From: Minisyncoccota bacterium
GTDB taxonomy: Bacteria; Patescibacteriota; Minisyncoccia; Phycocordibacterales; Phycocordibacteraceae
Assembly: GCA_018062165.1 (NCBI GenBank)
Contig: JAGOSU010000007.1
Coordinates: forward strand, 1-19,917
DNA: 19,917 nt
Direction of reading: 5' to 3'
Positions within the stretch are counted from its first letter, which is position 1, and every line of letters starts with the position of its first letter. The position numbers and the translations under genes were made by a program. The notes beneath the pieces are model-generated. The model had not been told where the DNA came from. It did no database searches and worked only from the letters and a program-made list of their open reading frames with translations. Positions 1 to 8,093 of the stretch are shown piece by piece.

Positions 1-3000
1 AGCGATGGTAGAGCACCGGAATGAGAAGGAGGGTGAGCGCCATCGAGAAGGTAAGACCGAACATGATAGCGAAGGCGAGCGGACCCCACAGCGCTGAAGC
101 GAAGGAGAGCGGGATCATACCGACAACCGTCACGATGGTGGTGAGCACAATCGGGCGGAAGCGAGAGGCCGCTGCCTCCACCACCACATCAATCAAGGTC
201 TGATTTGGATTCTCACGCCCAATGCGGGAAATAGAATCCATGAGAATAATGGCGTGGTTGATGATGACACCGGCGAGCGCGATCACACCGAGCATGGAGG
301 TGAAGGAGAGTGCCTGGCGCGTAATCATGAGGCCGAAGAACACACCGATGAGTGAGAGCGGGATGATAGCAAGCAGGTAGAAGGAGTGGCGGAAGGAGTT
401 GAACTCAAGCACGAGGATGGCGAGCATGAACGCAAGCCCTGCCAAAAGGGCGAGGCCCATTTCTGCAAAGGATTGGTTGACGTCCTCGCTCTCTCCACCA
501 ACGTTGAGCGTGACACCAGCTGGGAGCTCTTGAGCGGCGAGGGCGTTGGTGAACTGGCTCGTAATCTCCACTGCGTTGCCGCCGGCTGCGACTTCTCCGG
601 AAACCTGCGCAATGCGCTCTCCGGCTTCGTGTTGGATGATGGTAACGGCTGGCTCAAAGGAAACAGTTGCAATAGAGGAGAGCGGCACGGGTCCTTTGGT
701 TCCTTGTATGGAGAGTCCGCGCACGGCATCGATTGAGGCGCGCGTGGCTTCGCTTGGGTCGGTGTAGGTAGGGTTGAGGTTGAGCTTCGTGCGGATTTCA
801 ATGTCCTCGCTTCCGGTGCGGATGGTCGTCGCTTCGCTGCCAAAGAGTGCTCCGCGAAGTGTTGCGCCCACGCTTGCAGGGGAGACACCAAGCTCCACTG
901 CCTTAGCGCTATCAAGGCGCACTACAAACTCCGGTACGTCTCCGCGCGTTGAAGCAGTGACGTTGATGGCTCCGGGAATGTCCGAGAGCATGCGTGCTGC
1001 ACGGTCTGCAGCAAGCGTAAGGTTGCCAAGGTCGTCTCCAGAGAAGGTAACCAGAAGCGGTGCACCTGATGGAGGACCACCCTCAAGCTCAGACACCGTC
1101 ACGCGTCCAGAGGTGATTTCAGCGAGTTTCTCGCGGTAGTCAGCAACAATCTCAGCACTTGTATCCTTTCGCTCTGACTGGAGGTTGAGCGTTACGTTTG
1201 CGATGTTCTCGTTACCACCACCGGACGCAAAGCCGCTCGTGAAGGAGCTTCCCGCACCCGTTTCAGTGACGAAGGATTCAATGCGCTCATCTCCATAGAG
1301 GTATTCCTCCACTTCGCGCACCACAAGGTCCGTTTCGGCAAGTGGGGTGCCTGGTGGGGTCTCTATCTCAATGATGGCGAGGTCCATATCTTCAGCAGGG
1401 AAGAATTCCACCTTCACCAGTCCTGCAATAGGGAGCATGAGCGAAATCACGAAGAGCGCGAGCATGCCCTGAAGGAAGCGGTTCTCCTTCTTGCGATTTC
1501 CAAGAACACTGCGAAGGAATGACTTATACCAGTGCTGCGCCTTCTCGTTGTAGCGCTCCTGGATGAGCTCTATCTTTGAGCGCTCCGGCTTGATGATGTA
1601 CATCGTAAAGAGCGGCACGAGACCGAGCGCCACGAAGATGGAAGCCAGGAGCACGAAGATAAGTGTGAAAGGAATGGAGGCGACGAACTTACCCACGATG
1701 CCCGAGAGGAAGAAGAGGGGAACGAACACCACGACGGTGGTGAAGGTGCCGGCAATAAGAGGCCAGGCGTACTCCTTAATCGCAGCGAGGGCTGCGGCTC
1801 GTTTATCACCCAGCTTTCCAAGGCGCGTGTGGATGGCCTCCACAATCACGATGCCCGAGTCCACCAGAATACCGATGGCGAGTATGAGCGCGAAGAGCGA
1901 AATGAAGTTAATGGTGTTGCCGGACGCGTAGATGCCAATGAACGCAATAAGGAAGGAGAGTGGTATGGAAAGGGCGGCAGCAAGCGACTCCCTCCAGCCA
2001 AGCGTGGCAAAGAGCATGAGCATCACCAAGAACACTGTCTCAAGGCCCACACGGGAGAGTTCGGTGAGGTCATGGGAAATATCGTCAGCCGCATCAAAGG
2101 TAATCACCGTCTCGGTGCCGGCAAGGGTTGTCTTCGAAAGTTCCGCAAGCGTCTCTTTGACCTCAGTTCCCGTCTGGAGAATGTTGCCGCCGCGACTCTT
2201 GAACACGGAAAGGGTAAGTGCTGGAGAAGAAGGTGCGCTTTCAAGCGAGACGCGAGAGAAGGTTACGGGGTCTGCAACGCTGTCGACGACATCTGCCACG
2301 TCCCGGATGTGGATGGCGTTCCCTCCGGGGCCTGCAATCGCGACGTTACCGACCTCCTCAGTGCTCTCAAGTCCTGCTTCAAAGCGGACCGAGTACTTCA
2401 CATGGTCAATCGTAATCGTGCCGGCAGGGGAGGCTGCACCAGAGAGCCTGAGTGCACCCGTGACGTCTGAGAGCGAGAGGCCGTACTGCAAGAGTTTCTC
2501 CTGGCGCACGATGACCTGCACCTGGCGCTCGCGTACTCCTGAAAGGGAAACGCTTGAGACGCCCGGAACACGCTCAAGCTCGTCCTTCACCGTCTCACCA
2601 AGTGCGGTCAATTCTCCTGGAGCAAGATTCCCTGCGATGGAAGCGATGATAATTGGTTGGTCAGCAAAGTTAACGTCAGAGACGATAGGGTCTTCTGCCT
2701 CTTCTGGGAGCTCAGGGCGCACCTTATCGATTTCATCCTTAAGGAGCTGGATAGAGCGGTCGATATCAGCGTTGGCCTCAAACTCTACCGAGACGCTTGA
2801 GACACCTGCACCAGAGGAAGACGTCACCTTCGAGACGCGCTCAAGGGAGAGTACGCGGTCTTCCACCTTGTCGGTGATGAGCTGCTCGATGTCCTCGGCA
2901 GAGGCACCCGGAAGGACGGTCGTGACGATGCCAAGCGGCACCTGTATTTCAGGCGATGACTCCTTCGGTATCGCAAGCACCGCAGTAAAGCCTGCGAGGA

Positions 3001-3067
3001 TGAGAACGATAGTAAGGAGAATCGTGAAGTGATGACGATCTATGAAAAAGGTCCAGAATTTCGTCAT
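1..3067 (-). CDS. RND-family efflux transporter (AcrB/HAE-like), C-terminus cut by window edge
   Basis: This is an inner-membrane RND pump that would use the proton gradient to export hydrophobic compounds together with the adaptor encoded just upstream. Translation from the ATG at 3065-3067 stays open for 1022 codons to position 2. The N-terminus (TKFWTFFIDRHHFTILLTIV) is a typical RND first helix, and the last residues seen (SRFRPIVLTTIVTVVGMIPL, then LIPVLY) match the conserved C-terminal region, so probably only a few dozen residues are missing. The TM4 motif reads GILVDSGIVIVE, with D403 kept and the usual second Asp replaced by S404. TM10 reads GVIINHAIILMD, so the Lys of AcrB K940 is replaced by N937. 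The gap to the adaptor stop is 3 nt with no clear Shine-Dalgarno, suggesting translational coupling. The substrate is unknown, and no outer-membrane channel gene is visible. Confidence 0.93.
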   Translation of the reverse strand, partial: MTKFWTFFIDRHHFTILLTIVLILAGFTAVLAIPKESSPEIQVPLGIVTTVLPGASAEDIEQLITDKVEDRVLSLERVSKVTSSSGAGVSSVSVEFEANADIDRSIQLLKDEIDKVRPELPEEAEDPIVSDVNFADQPIIIASIAGNLAPGELTALGETVKDELERVPGVSSVSLSGVRERQVQVIVRQEKLLQYGLSLSDVTGALRLSGAASPAGTITIDHVKYSVRFEAGLESTEEVGNVAIAGPGGNAIHIRDVADVVDSVADPVTFSRVSLESAPSSPALTLSVFKSRGGNILQTGTEVKETLAELSKTTLAGTETVITFDAADDISHDLTELSRVGLETVFLVMLMLFATLGWRESLAAALSIPLSFLIAFIGIYASGNTINFISLFALILAIGILVDSGIVIVEAIHTRLGKLGDKRAAALAAIKEYAWPLIAGTFTTVVVFVPLFFLSGIVGKFVASIPFTLIFVLLASIFVALGLVPLFTMYIIKPERSKIELIQERYNEKAQHWYKSFLRSVLGNRKKENRFLQGMLALFVISLMLPIAGLVKVEFFPAEDMDLAIIEIETPPGTPLAETDLVVREVEEYLYGDERIESFVTETGAGSSFTSGFASGGGNENIANVTLNLQSERKDTSAEIVADYREKLAEITSGRVTVSELEGGPPSGAPLLVTFSGDDLGNLTLAADRAARMLSDIPGAINVTASTRGDVPEFVVRLDSAKAVELGVSPASVGATLRGALFGSEATTIRTGSEDIEIRTKLNLNPTYTDPSEATRASIDAVRGLSIQGTKGPVPLSSIATVSFEPAVTIIQHEAGERIAQVSGEVAAGGNAVEITSQFTNALAAQELPAGVTLNVGGESEDVNQSFAEMGLALLAGLAFMLAILVLEFNSFRHSFYLLAIIPLSLIGVFFGLMITRQALSFTSMLGVIALAGVIINHAIILMDSISRIGRENPNQTLIDVVVEAAASRFRPIVLTTIVTVVGMIPLSFASALWGPLAFAIMFGLTFSMALTLLLIPVLYHR

Positions 3068-3070
3068 GGG

Positions 3071-4609
3071 TTACGAGCCGTTTGAGAGCTTTACCTTCTG
3101 TCCTTCAGCGAGTCCACGTGCGTCAGTGACGATGCGCAGGTCGAGCGTGAGTCCTGAGAGCACTTCGATGCGGTCGCCGCGCACTTCTCCTATTTCAACT
3201 GCGCGAGCAACCAGCCTTCCGTCTTCTCCGACGGTGAAGACGACGCGGCTATCGGCATACAGCTTCACCGCAGAAAGGGGAAGGAGGATGACGCTACCGG
3301 TTTGAGTGGCACTAACCGGAGCTGGAACCGCGATGCGTACTGACTGGCCGTTCACGAGCGTGTCAGCGCCTTCAACGGCGACATGGATTTCAATCTGCTT
3401 GGTGACGGGGTCGAGCGCAGGAGCGATAGAGGTCACAACGCCGGAGAGCGTATCCTCAACCATCACACGGTCTCCCACCGCAAGCGCAGCGCGCTCGTCC
3501 TCTGAGACGTACGCAACAATCTCAAGCGCGCCGTTCTGTGCGACGGTAGCAACGTGGGTGAAGGCGGTGACGTAATCACCAACGCGTATAGGAAGGAAGT
3601 TCACGGTGCCTCCAATCGGAGCACGCACGACCGTCTTCTCAAGTGCCGCCTGAGCAAGGCGCAAGGAACCAAGAGCCTGCTTCACGCTTGCCTCGTTTGC
3701 GGTCGGTGCACCTGAGGCAGCGCCAGCTTTCTGCGCTTCAAAGTCATTGCGTAGTGAAGCTATTTCAGAGGAAAGGCTCGCGACCGTAGCACGGGCAGTC
3801 GCAAGGCTTGCAAGCTGTGCGGCACTTGCGCCTGAATCGCGTGCATTAGCGGCATCTGCAAGGTCGGTGAGGAAGGTCGAGAATGTCACGATATTCGTTT
3901 CCATTTCCTGGAGAAGGAGATTCGGGTCCTTGCTGCTGCTTTCAGGAAGGCCACGACGCCATGCGTTCATGAGATCGCTGATATCACGGCGGGTTCCTGA
4001 GAGGCGCTGTTCCTGGTCACCGTCTGCGTTTATCACAAGGTTCGGACCGGCTGCGGTTGGGGAACCGAAGAAGGTATCGATATCAGTCTGAAGCGTCGTC
4101 TCCAGTTCACTGAAAGAACTGTTGTAGGAGGTCCTGATGTCGGTGGTGACGTCGCGCCCGGTGGTGACGTTTGCTGCAACCGCAGCATCGTAGGAGCCTT
4201 CAGCCTGCAATACTGCTGCCCGCTCACTTGCGTTTTCAAGTTCAGCCAGGACTGCGCCTGCACCAACCGAAGAACCAACTGAAGTATTCACGCGTCGCAC
4301 CGTTCCGCCGGTCTGCGCAAGGAGTTCTGCTTCGGTTATGGAGCGAACCGTACCGATAACGTTTCCTGAGCTTCCGCCGCCTGAAAGGGAAGAGACAGAG
4401 GCGAGGGTGACGGTTCGCTGATAGCCAGCGGTATCTTCCTTCGTGCCTCCTCCGGTAAGGAGCATGAGCGCAATGAGCGCGATAACGACGAGTGCGCCAA
4501 TGATGAGTTGGGTACGAGGGCGCAACTGCCTAAAGCGCCTCCACAGCGCCCGAAGACCGTTTCCAAGGCTTGAAAAGAACCGGCGTATGCCGGTGAGAAG
4601 TGCATTCAT
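3071..4609 (-). CDS. HlyD/AcrA-type membrane fusion protein (RND adaptor)
   Basis: This is the periplasmic-adaptor-type partner of the RND pump and lies in the same operon. From the ATG at 4607-4609 it is 512 aa. It has an Arg-rich cytoplasmic N-terminus and one membrane helix at about 34-52. A first lipoyl half-motif lies around 83-128, followed by a long alpha-helical, coiled-coil-prone insert (about 130-320). The second lipoyl half (VVRAPIGGTVNFLPIRVGD) is near 325-345, and a beta-barrel and membrane-proximal domain run to the end. The helical hairpin is long for the family and contains a non-helical stretch rich in G, N and P. The frame is open up to an ATG at 4699, but I prefer 4609 because the membrane anchor is then close to the N-terminus and a GAGGT lies 12 nt upstream. 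The upstream 4610-4699 stretch holds a small hairpin (GCGTT/AACGC, 4636-4648). The start is less certain than the function. Confidence 0.9.
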   Translation of the reverse strand: MNALLTGIRRFFSSLGNGLRALWRRFRQLRPRTQLIIGALVVIALIALMLLTGGGTKEDTAGYQRTVTLASVSSLSGGGSSGNVIGTVRSITEAELLAQTGGTVRRVNTSVGSSVGAGAVLAELENASERAAVLQAEGSYDAAVAANVTTGRDVTTDIRTSYNSSFSELETTLQTDIDTFFGSPTAAGPNLVINADGDQEQRLSGTRRDISDLMNAWRRGLPESSSKDPNLLLQEMETNIVTFSTFLTDLADAANARDSGASAAQLASLATARATVASLSSEIASLRNDFEAQKAGAASGAPTANEASVKQALGSLRLAQAALEKTVVRAPIGGTVNFLPIRVGDYVTAFTHVATVAQNGALEIVAYVSEDERAALAVGDRVMVEDTLSGVVTSIAPALDPVTKQIEIHVAVEGADTLVNGQSVRIAVPAPVSATQTGSVILLPLSAVKLYADSRVVFTVGEDGRLVARAVEIGEVRGDRIEVLSGLTLDLRIVTDARGLAEGQKVKLSNGS

Positions 4610-4704
4610 GAAGGGCAGTTTACCTCGGAAAGGTAGCGTTTTCAACGCGCTGCGCTCTCCTGGCTTATGAACATACCGGGTGACTCGTGGAAGACGCATG
4701 AAGC

Positions 4705-4721
4705 TATACTCTGGCTATACA
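4705..4721 (+). promoter_or_regulatory. Candidate -10 elements for the small exported protein gene
   Basis: Two overlapping options are present: TATACT at 4705-4710 and TATACA at 4716-4721. A GTGACT at 4680-4685 could be a -35 at 19 bp from the first box. Either would leave a short leader of about 10-22 nt before the ATG at 4739. This is a prediction from consensus only. Confidence 0.4.
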
Positions 4722-4738
4722 GGACTAAACGAACGCGC

Positions 4739-5269
4739 ATGGAAATTAAAACGTTGATTGGAGTGGTGATAGCGATTGTCGTAGTAGGTGGCGGCATTTG
4801 GTACGTTTCGACCAACAAGGCCGAGGCTCCAATTGATGGCATGTCGGCAAGTAGTGAGGAGACGGCAGAAGGCTCCGGCACACTCGCCGAGCTCATGAAG
4901 CGCGCGGGCTCCTATAAATGTACGGTTGAGATGAAACCGACAGAGGCAAACGAGAACACCGCATCCTCGGGAACCGTGTATGTAGCTGACGGCAAGATGC
5001 GCGGAGACTTCACCACCGTAGTCGCAGCACTCGGAGGAAAGATTGTGGAGTCATACATGATTTCAACTGACGGGTATGTCTACACCTGGAGCAACCTTTT
5101 GCCGCAGGGCATGAAGATGCAGGTAAGCACTACGGGAGAGACGACCACACAGGGTGGCATGGATGCCTCTGCTGCCGTTGATTACCACTGCGCTCCCTGG
5201 ACTGTGGAGGCACATCGCTTTGTCGTCCCTACCAACGTGAAGTTCACTGCCGTCGGGGGCGTGCAGTAG
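4739..5269 (+). CDS. Small membrane-anchored extracytoplasmic protein, function unknown
   Basis: I do not recognise a named family. From the ATG at 4739 it is 176 aa. It has a very short cytoplasmic tail, one N-terminal hydrophobic helix (about 6-22, LIGVVIAIVVVGGGIW), a Ser/Glu-rich linker and then a soluble domain. The domain contains short beta-type motifs such as GTVYVADGKMRGDF and STDGYVYTWS. These resemble LolA-like or lipoprotein-type beta-sheet proteins in style, but that is only an impression. There are exactly two cysteines, one in SYKCTVEM and one in DYHCAPW, both outside the membrane, so a disulfide is plausible given the DsbA-like and VKOR genes in this window. An in-frame ATG at 4667 exists, but it precedes the predicted promoter and would bury the anchor, so 4739 is preferred. 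It is divergent from the RND operon and is followed after 38 nt by mltG. Confidence 0.8.
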   Translation: MEIKTLIGVVIAIVVVGGGIWYVSTNKAEAPIDGMSASSEETAEGSGTLAELMKRAGSYKCTVEMKPTEANENTASSGTVYVADGKMRGDFTTVVAALGGKIVESYMISTDGYVYTWSNLLPQGMKMQVSTTGETTTQGGMDASAAVDYHCAPWTVEAHRFVVPTNVKFTAVGGVQ

Positions 5270-5274
5270 TGTCC

Positions 5275-5297
5275 TATACCGGACTACCTCCGGTATA
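5275..5297. repeat. Inverted repeat over the mltG promoter
   Basis: TATACCGG (5275-5282) and CCGGTATA (5290-5297) are perfect 8-bp inverted arms separated by 7 nt. The right arm overlaps the predicted -10 TATACT of mltG at 5294-5299. This could be an operator dyad or a small transcript hairpin just after the upstream stop codon (5267-5269). No U-tract follows, so a terminator is unlikely. Confidence 0.45.
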
Positions 5298-5299
5298 CT
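5294..5299 (+). promoter_or_regulatory. -10 box of mltG, near-leaderless spacing
   Basis: TATACT ends 8 nt before the mltG ATG. With usual sigma-70 geometry the transcript would begin about 2 nt before the start codon. No good -35 is seen at 17 bp. Confidence 0.5.
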
Positions 5300-5307
5300 G
5301 AGAGGGA

Positions 5308-6282
5308 ATGCGGCGCACACTCTTCACATGGATTGGCGGGACAGTGCTCGCTATCGTGCTTCTCTCGCTTGCCTACGCAGGACTCTTCGGTCCGGGCGGG
5401 AAGTCGATAGGGTTTGAGGAGTTTCTCATTGAGCCTGATGACTCGCTCGCAGAAGTGTCGGAGGCACTCGCGTCGCGCGGGCTCATCCGTAACACCTTCG
5501 GATTCAGCATTGCCTACACGGGCATGGCCGGCACCATAGAAACGTACCCAGGAGGGTACGAGCTCTCTACCGCTATGGATGCGTGGACCGTCGCGAAGAT
5601 TCTTTCGGGCCCACCGAAGCTTGCATGGGTGCGTATTCCGGAAGGGTATCGCAAGGAGCAGATTGCAGAGCTTCTCGTGAAGACACTCGGATGGACTGAA
5701 GAGGAACGTGAGCGCTGGGTTACGGTCGACACCGAAACGCCCGAGAACGAAAAGGAAGGAGTGTACTTCCCGGACATCTACCTCATCCCGACTGACCAAA
5801 GCACCGCAGAAGTTGCCGCGCGTCTCAAGGAGCGTTTTATGCACGAGACGAAGCTGCTCCGGGAAGAGGCCGTAGCTTCCGGTATCAACTGGCAGGAGGC
5901 GCTTGTTATCGCGTCCTTAATAGAACGGGAATCAAACGGCAGAGACGATCAGGAGCTCATTGCCGGCATCATCCGGAACCGGCTTGAGGAGAATATGCCG
6001 CTTGGCATCGACGCGACGCTCCAGTACATACGGGGAGAGAAGGGCGCCTGGTGGCCGACTCCTCAATCAGAAGATAAGTATCTTGAGTCTCCGTACAATA
6101 CGTATTTCCGTGCTGGACTCCCTCCATATCCGATTGCAAACCCAAGCCTCGAATCAATTGCGGCTGCGATTCGTCCTTCCTCCACCTCCTGCCTCTACTA
6201 CCTGCACGATTACGACGGAGAGATTCACTGCTCCACCAACTACCGTGCACACGTGGCAAACGTGAATCGGTACCTTAAATAG
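5308..6282 (+). CDS. mltG: Endolytic murein transglycosylase MltG (YceG-like)
   Basis: MltG cleaves nascent peptidoglycan glycan strands at the outer face of the membrane and so ends chain growth. The protein is 324 aa, close to the usual length. It has an N-terminal membrane anchor (about 7-26), a LysM-like region (about 38-105, EPDDSLAEVSEALASRGLI) and the YceG catalytic domain. The catalytic motif ASLIERES places the general-acid Glu at E206. It is followed by IIRNRLEENMPLGIDATLQY and YNTYFRAGLPPYPIANPSLE, all diagnostic of the family. Unusually, C295 and C308 flank the C-terminal beta-hairpin (CLYYLHDYDGEIHC) at symmetric positions, where the family usually has aromatic or aliphatic residues. 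This suggests a cross-strand disulfide. The ATG is preceded by TATACT 8 nt upstream, which supports this start. Confidence 0.95.
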   Translation: MRRTLFTWIGGTVLAIVLLSLAYAGLFGPGGKSIGFEEFLIEPDDSLAEVSEALASRGLIRNTFGFSIAYTGMAGTIETYPGGYELSTAMDAWTVAKILSGPPKLAWVRIPEGYRKEQIAELLVKTLGWTEEERERWVTVDTETPENEKEGVYFPDIYLIPTDQSTAEVAARLKERFMHETKLLREEAVASGINWQEALVIASLIERESNGRDDQELIAGIIRNRLEENMPLGIDATLQYIRGEKGAWWPTPQSEDKYLESPYNTYFRAGLPPYPIANPSLESIAAAIRPSSTSCLYYLHDYDGEIHCSTNYRAHVANVNRYLK

Positions 6283-6288
6283 CGGTGG

Positions 6289-6294
6289 TATAGT
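6289..6294 (+). promoter_or_regulatory. Extended -10 of the ABC exporter gene
   Basis: TGG-TATAGT (TG at 6286-6287) ends 9 nt before the ATG at 6304, lying in the 21-nt gap after mltG. The spacing would give a leader of only about 3 nt. Confidence 0.45.
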
Positions 6295-6303
6295 TAGGGC
6301 TTC

Positions 6304-8091
6304 ATGAAAAAGAAGCGCAATTTCAGAGTAAAAGAGGTGCTCGGGGTGTATTTCGCACATGCGAGACGCTACCCGGTAACCGTCACGATTGGCGTCGTGC
6401 TGACCGCCGGTGCTTTCGTCTTCAGCACGATTGTTCCACTCATCTATAAGCAGCTCATTGATACGGCTGCGGCAAATCCTGAACCTAACGCGCTTGCTGC
6501 AAGTGCTATGCAGGCCATTCTCTACACCGCTGTTGCGGTGATGCTGCTGCGCTTCACGGTACGACGAGGAGGTAGTGTGGCGAACACCTTCTTCCAGCCA
6601 AGGATTATGCGAGACCTTGGTAACACCGCATTCTCCTACCTGATAGATCACTCTTACCGTTTCTTTGCTAACAACTTCACCGGTACGTTGGTACGCCGAG
6701 TCGTAAAGATTCAAAACTCATTTGAAGACTTCGCAGACCGGATGCTCTACGATTTCATCCCGATCATTGTGACCATTACGGGTGCGGGTATCGTACTCTT
6801 CTCGCGCCACTGGATACTCGGCTCCTTGTTCCTTGGCTGGGTAGTTATTTTCCTCGTCGTGCAGTTCGGCGTCGTCGCGTGGAAGATGAAGTACAACGTT
6901 GCGGTCGCCGAGAAGGATTCCGAAGTCGTGGGAGTGCTCTCGGATGCGGTCGCTAACGATGTCACCATCAAAACCTTTGCGAGCGAGGACCATGAGCGCG
7001 GTCTCTTCGCGAAGGTGTCGCAGCAGCTTTCGAACTTACGTTTCAAGAGCTGGATGATTGATGAGGCCATCAACATGGTGCAGGGCCTCCTCATGATTCT
7101 CATTGAGTTCCTTCTCTTCTTCGGTCTTATCTATCTGTGGGCGCAAGGACAGGCGACGGTGGGAGATTTCATCCTCGTGCAGTCCTACGTCATCCTCGCC
7201 ATCGATCGTCTGTGGGATCTTGGCCAGGCACTGCGCCGCCTCTATGCCTCCTTTGCCGACGCGACTGAGATGGTGGAAATCATGCTCGAGCCTCATGAGA
7301 TTAAGGATGCGCCGAACGCCGCTACGCTCAAGGTCTCCGACGGCGCCATCGCCTTCAACAAGGTTGAGTTTCGTTTCCACGAGAATCGCGCGGTGCTGAC
7401 GGACTTCGACCTCGCCATTACGGGACAGGAAAAGGTTGCGCTTGTGGGGCCTTCAGGCGCAGGGAAGACGACCATCACGAAGCTCCTGCTTCGCTTCCAT
7501 GACATCAATGGCGGAGAACTCACCATCGATGGCCAGGATATTAGGAAGGTGACACAGCGAAGCCTTCGCGAAGCGGTTGCGTTCGTGCCGCAGGAACCAA
7601 TTCTCTTCCATCGCACGCTTATGGAGAACATCCGCTACGGCCGCAAGGACGCTACGGATGAAGAGGTCATTGCTGCCGCTGAGAAGGCGCACTGCATGGA
7701 CTTTATCGCCAAGGCACCGGAAGGGTTCAAAACCTATGTGGGTGAGCGCGGTATCAAACTCTCGGGAGGTGAGCGCCAGCGCATCGCCATTGCGCGCGCC
7801 ATCCTCAAGGACGCGCCGATTCTCGTGCTCGATGAGGCAACGTCGTCTCTGGACTCTGAATCAGAAGCACTCATCCAGGATGCGCTCACTAAGCTCATGG
7901 AGGGCAAGACGGTTATTGCGATTGCACACCGCCTCTCAACAGTCATGAAGATGGACCGCATCATCGTGATAGAAGACGGCAAGGTAGTGACGAGCGGTAC
8001 GCACGATGACCTCGTCGCGCACGAAGGAGGTCTCTACAAGAAGCTCTGGGAGATACAGGCAGGAGGTTTCCTTACGGGGGAGTTGAAGTAG
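6304..8091 (+). CDS. ABC exporter, fused transmembrane and ATPase domains (MsbA/MdlB type)
   Basis: This is a homodimeric-type half-transporter that uses ATP to export a lipid, peptide or drug. The substrate cannot be read from sequence. It is 595 aa, the normal length. A type I exporter membrane domain occupies about residues 20-310 with six predicted helices. The nucleotide-binding domain follows with Walker A GPSGAGKTT (382-390), a Q-loop in AFVPQEPILF, signature LSGGERQR (486-493), Walker B ILVLDEATSSLD (D510, E511 catalytic) and the H-loop IAHRLST (H542). All catalytic elements are intact, so it should be active. The last codon is followed after 2 nt by the ATG of the hydrolase gene, so the two are probably cotranscribed. 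Its own TGG-TATAGT box sits just upstream. Confidence 0.95.
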   Translation: MKKKRNFRVKEVLGVYFAHARRYPVTVTIGVVLTAGAFVFSTIVPLIYKQLIDTAAANPEPNALAASAMQAILYTAVAVMLLRFTVRRGGSVANTFFQPRIMRDLGNTAFSYLIDHSYRFFANNFTGTLVRRVVKIQNSFEDFADRMLYDFIPIIVTITGAGIVLFSRHWILGSLFLGWVVIFLVVQFGVVAWKMKYNVAVAEKDSEVVGVLSDAVANDVTIKTFASEDHERGLFAKVSQQLSNLRFKSWMIDEAINMVQGLLMILIEFLLFFGLIYLWAQGQATVGDFILVQSYVILAIDRLWDLGQALRRLYASFADATEMVEIMLEPHEIKDAPNAATLKVSDGAIAFNKVEFRFHENRAVLTDFDLAITGQEKVALVGPSGAGKTTITKLLLRFHDINGGELTIDGQDIRKVTQRSLREAVAFVPQEPILFHRTLMENIRYGRKDATDEEVIAAAEKAHCMDFIAKAPEGFKTYVGERGIKLSGGERQRIAIARAILKDAPILVLDEATSSLDSESEALIQDALTKLMEGKTVIAIAHRLSTVMKMDRIIVIEDGKVVTSGTHDDLVAHEGGLYKKLWEIQAGGFLTGELK

Positions 8092-8093
8092 GT

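Noticed and set aside
1932..3032. Long plus-strand open frame of 366 codons antisense to the RND gene
   Set aside because: The translation is Ser/Arg/Thr-rich with no domain logic, and the opposite strand encodes a clear RND protein. It is a side effect of codon bias.
5284..5844. Minus-strand open frame of 186 codons opposite mltG
   Set aside because: It lies fully antisense to a well-supported MltG catalytic gene and shows no recognisable features.
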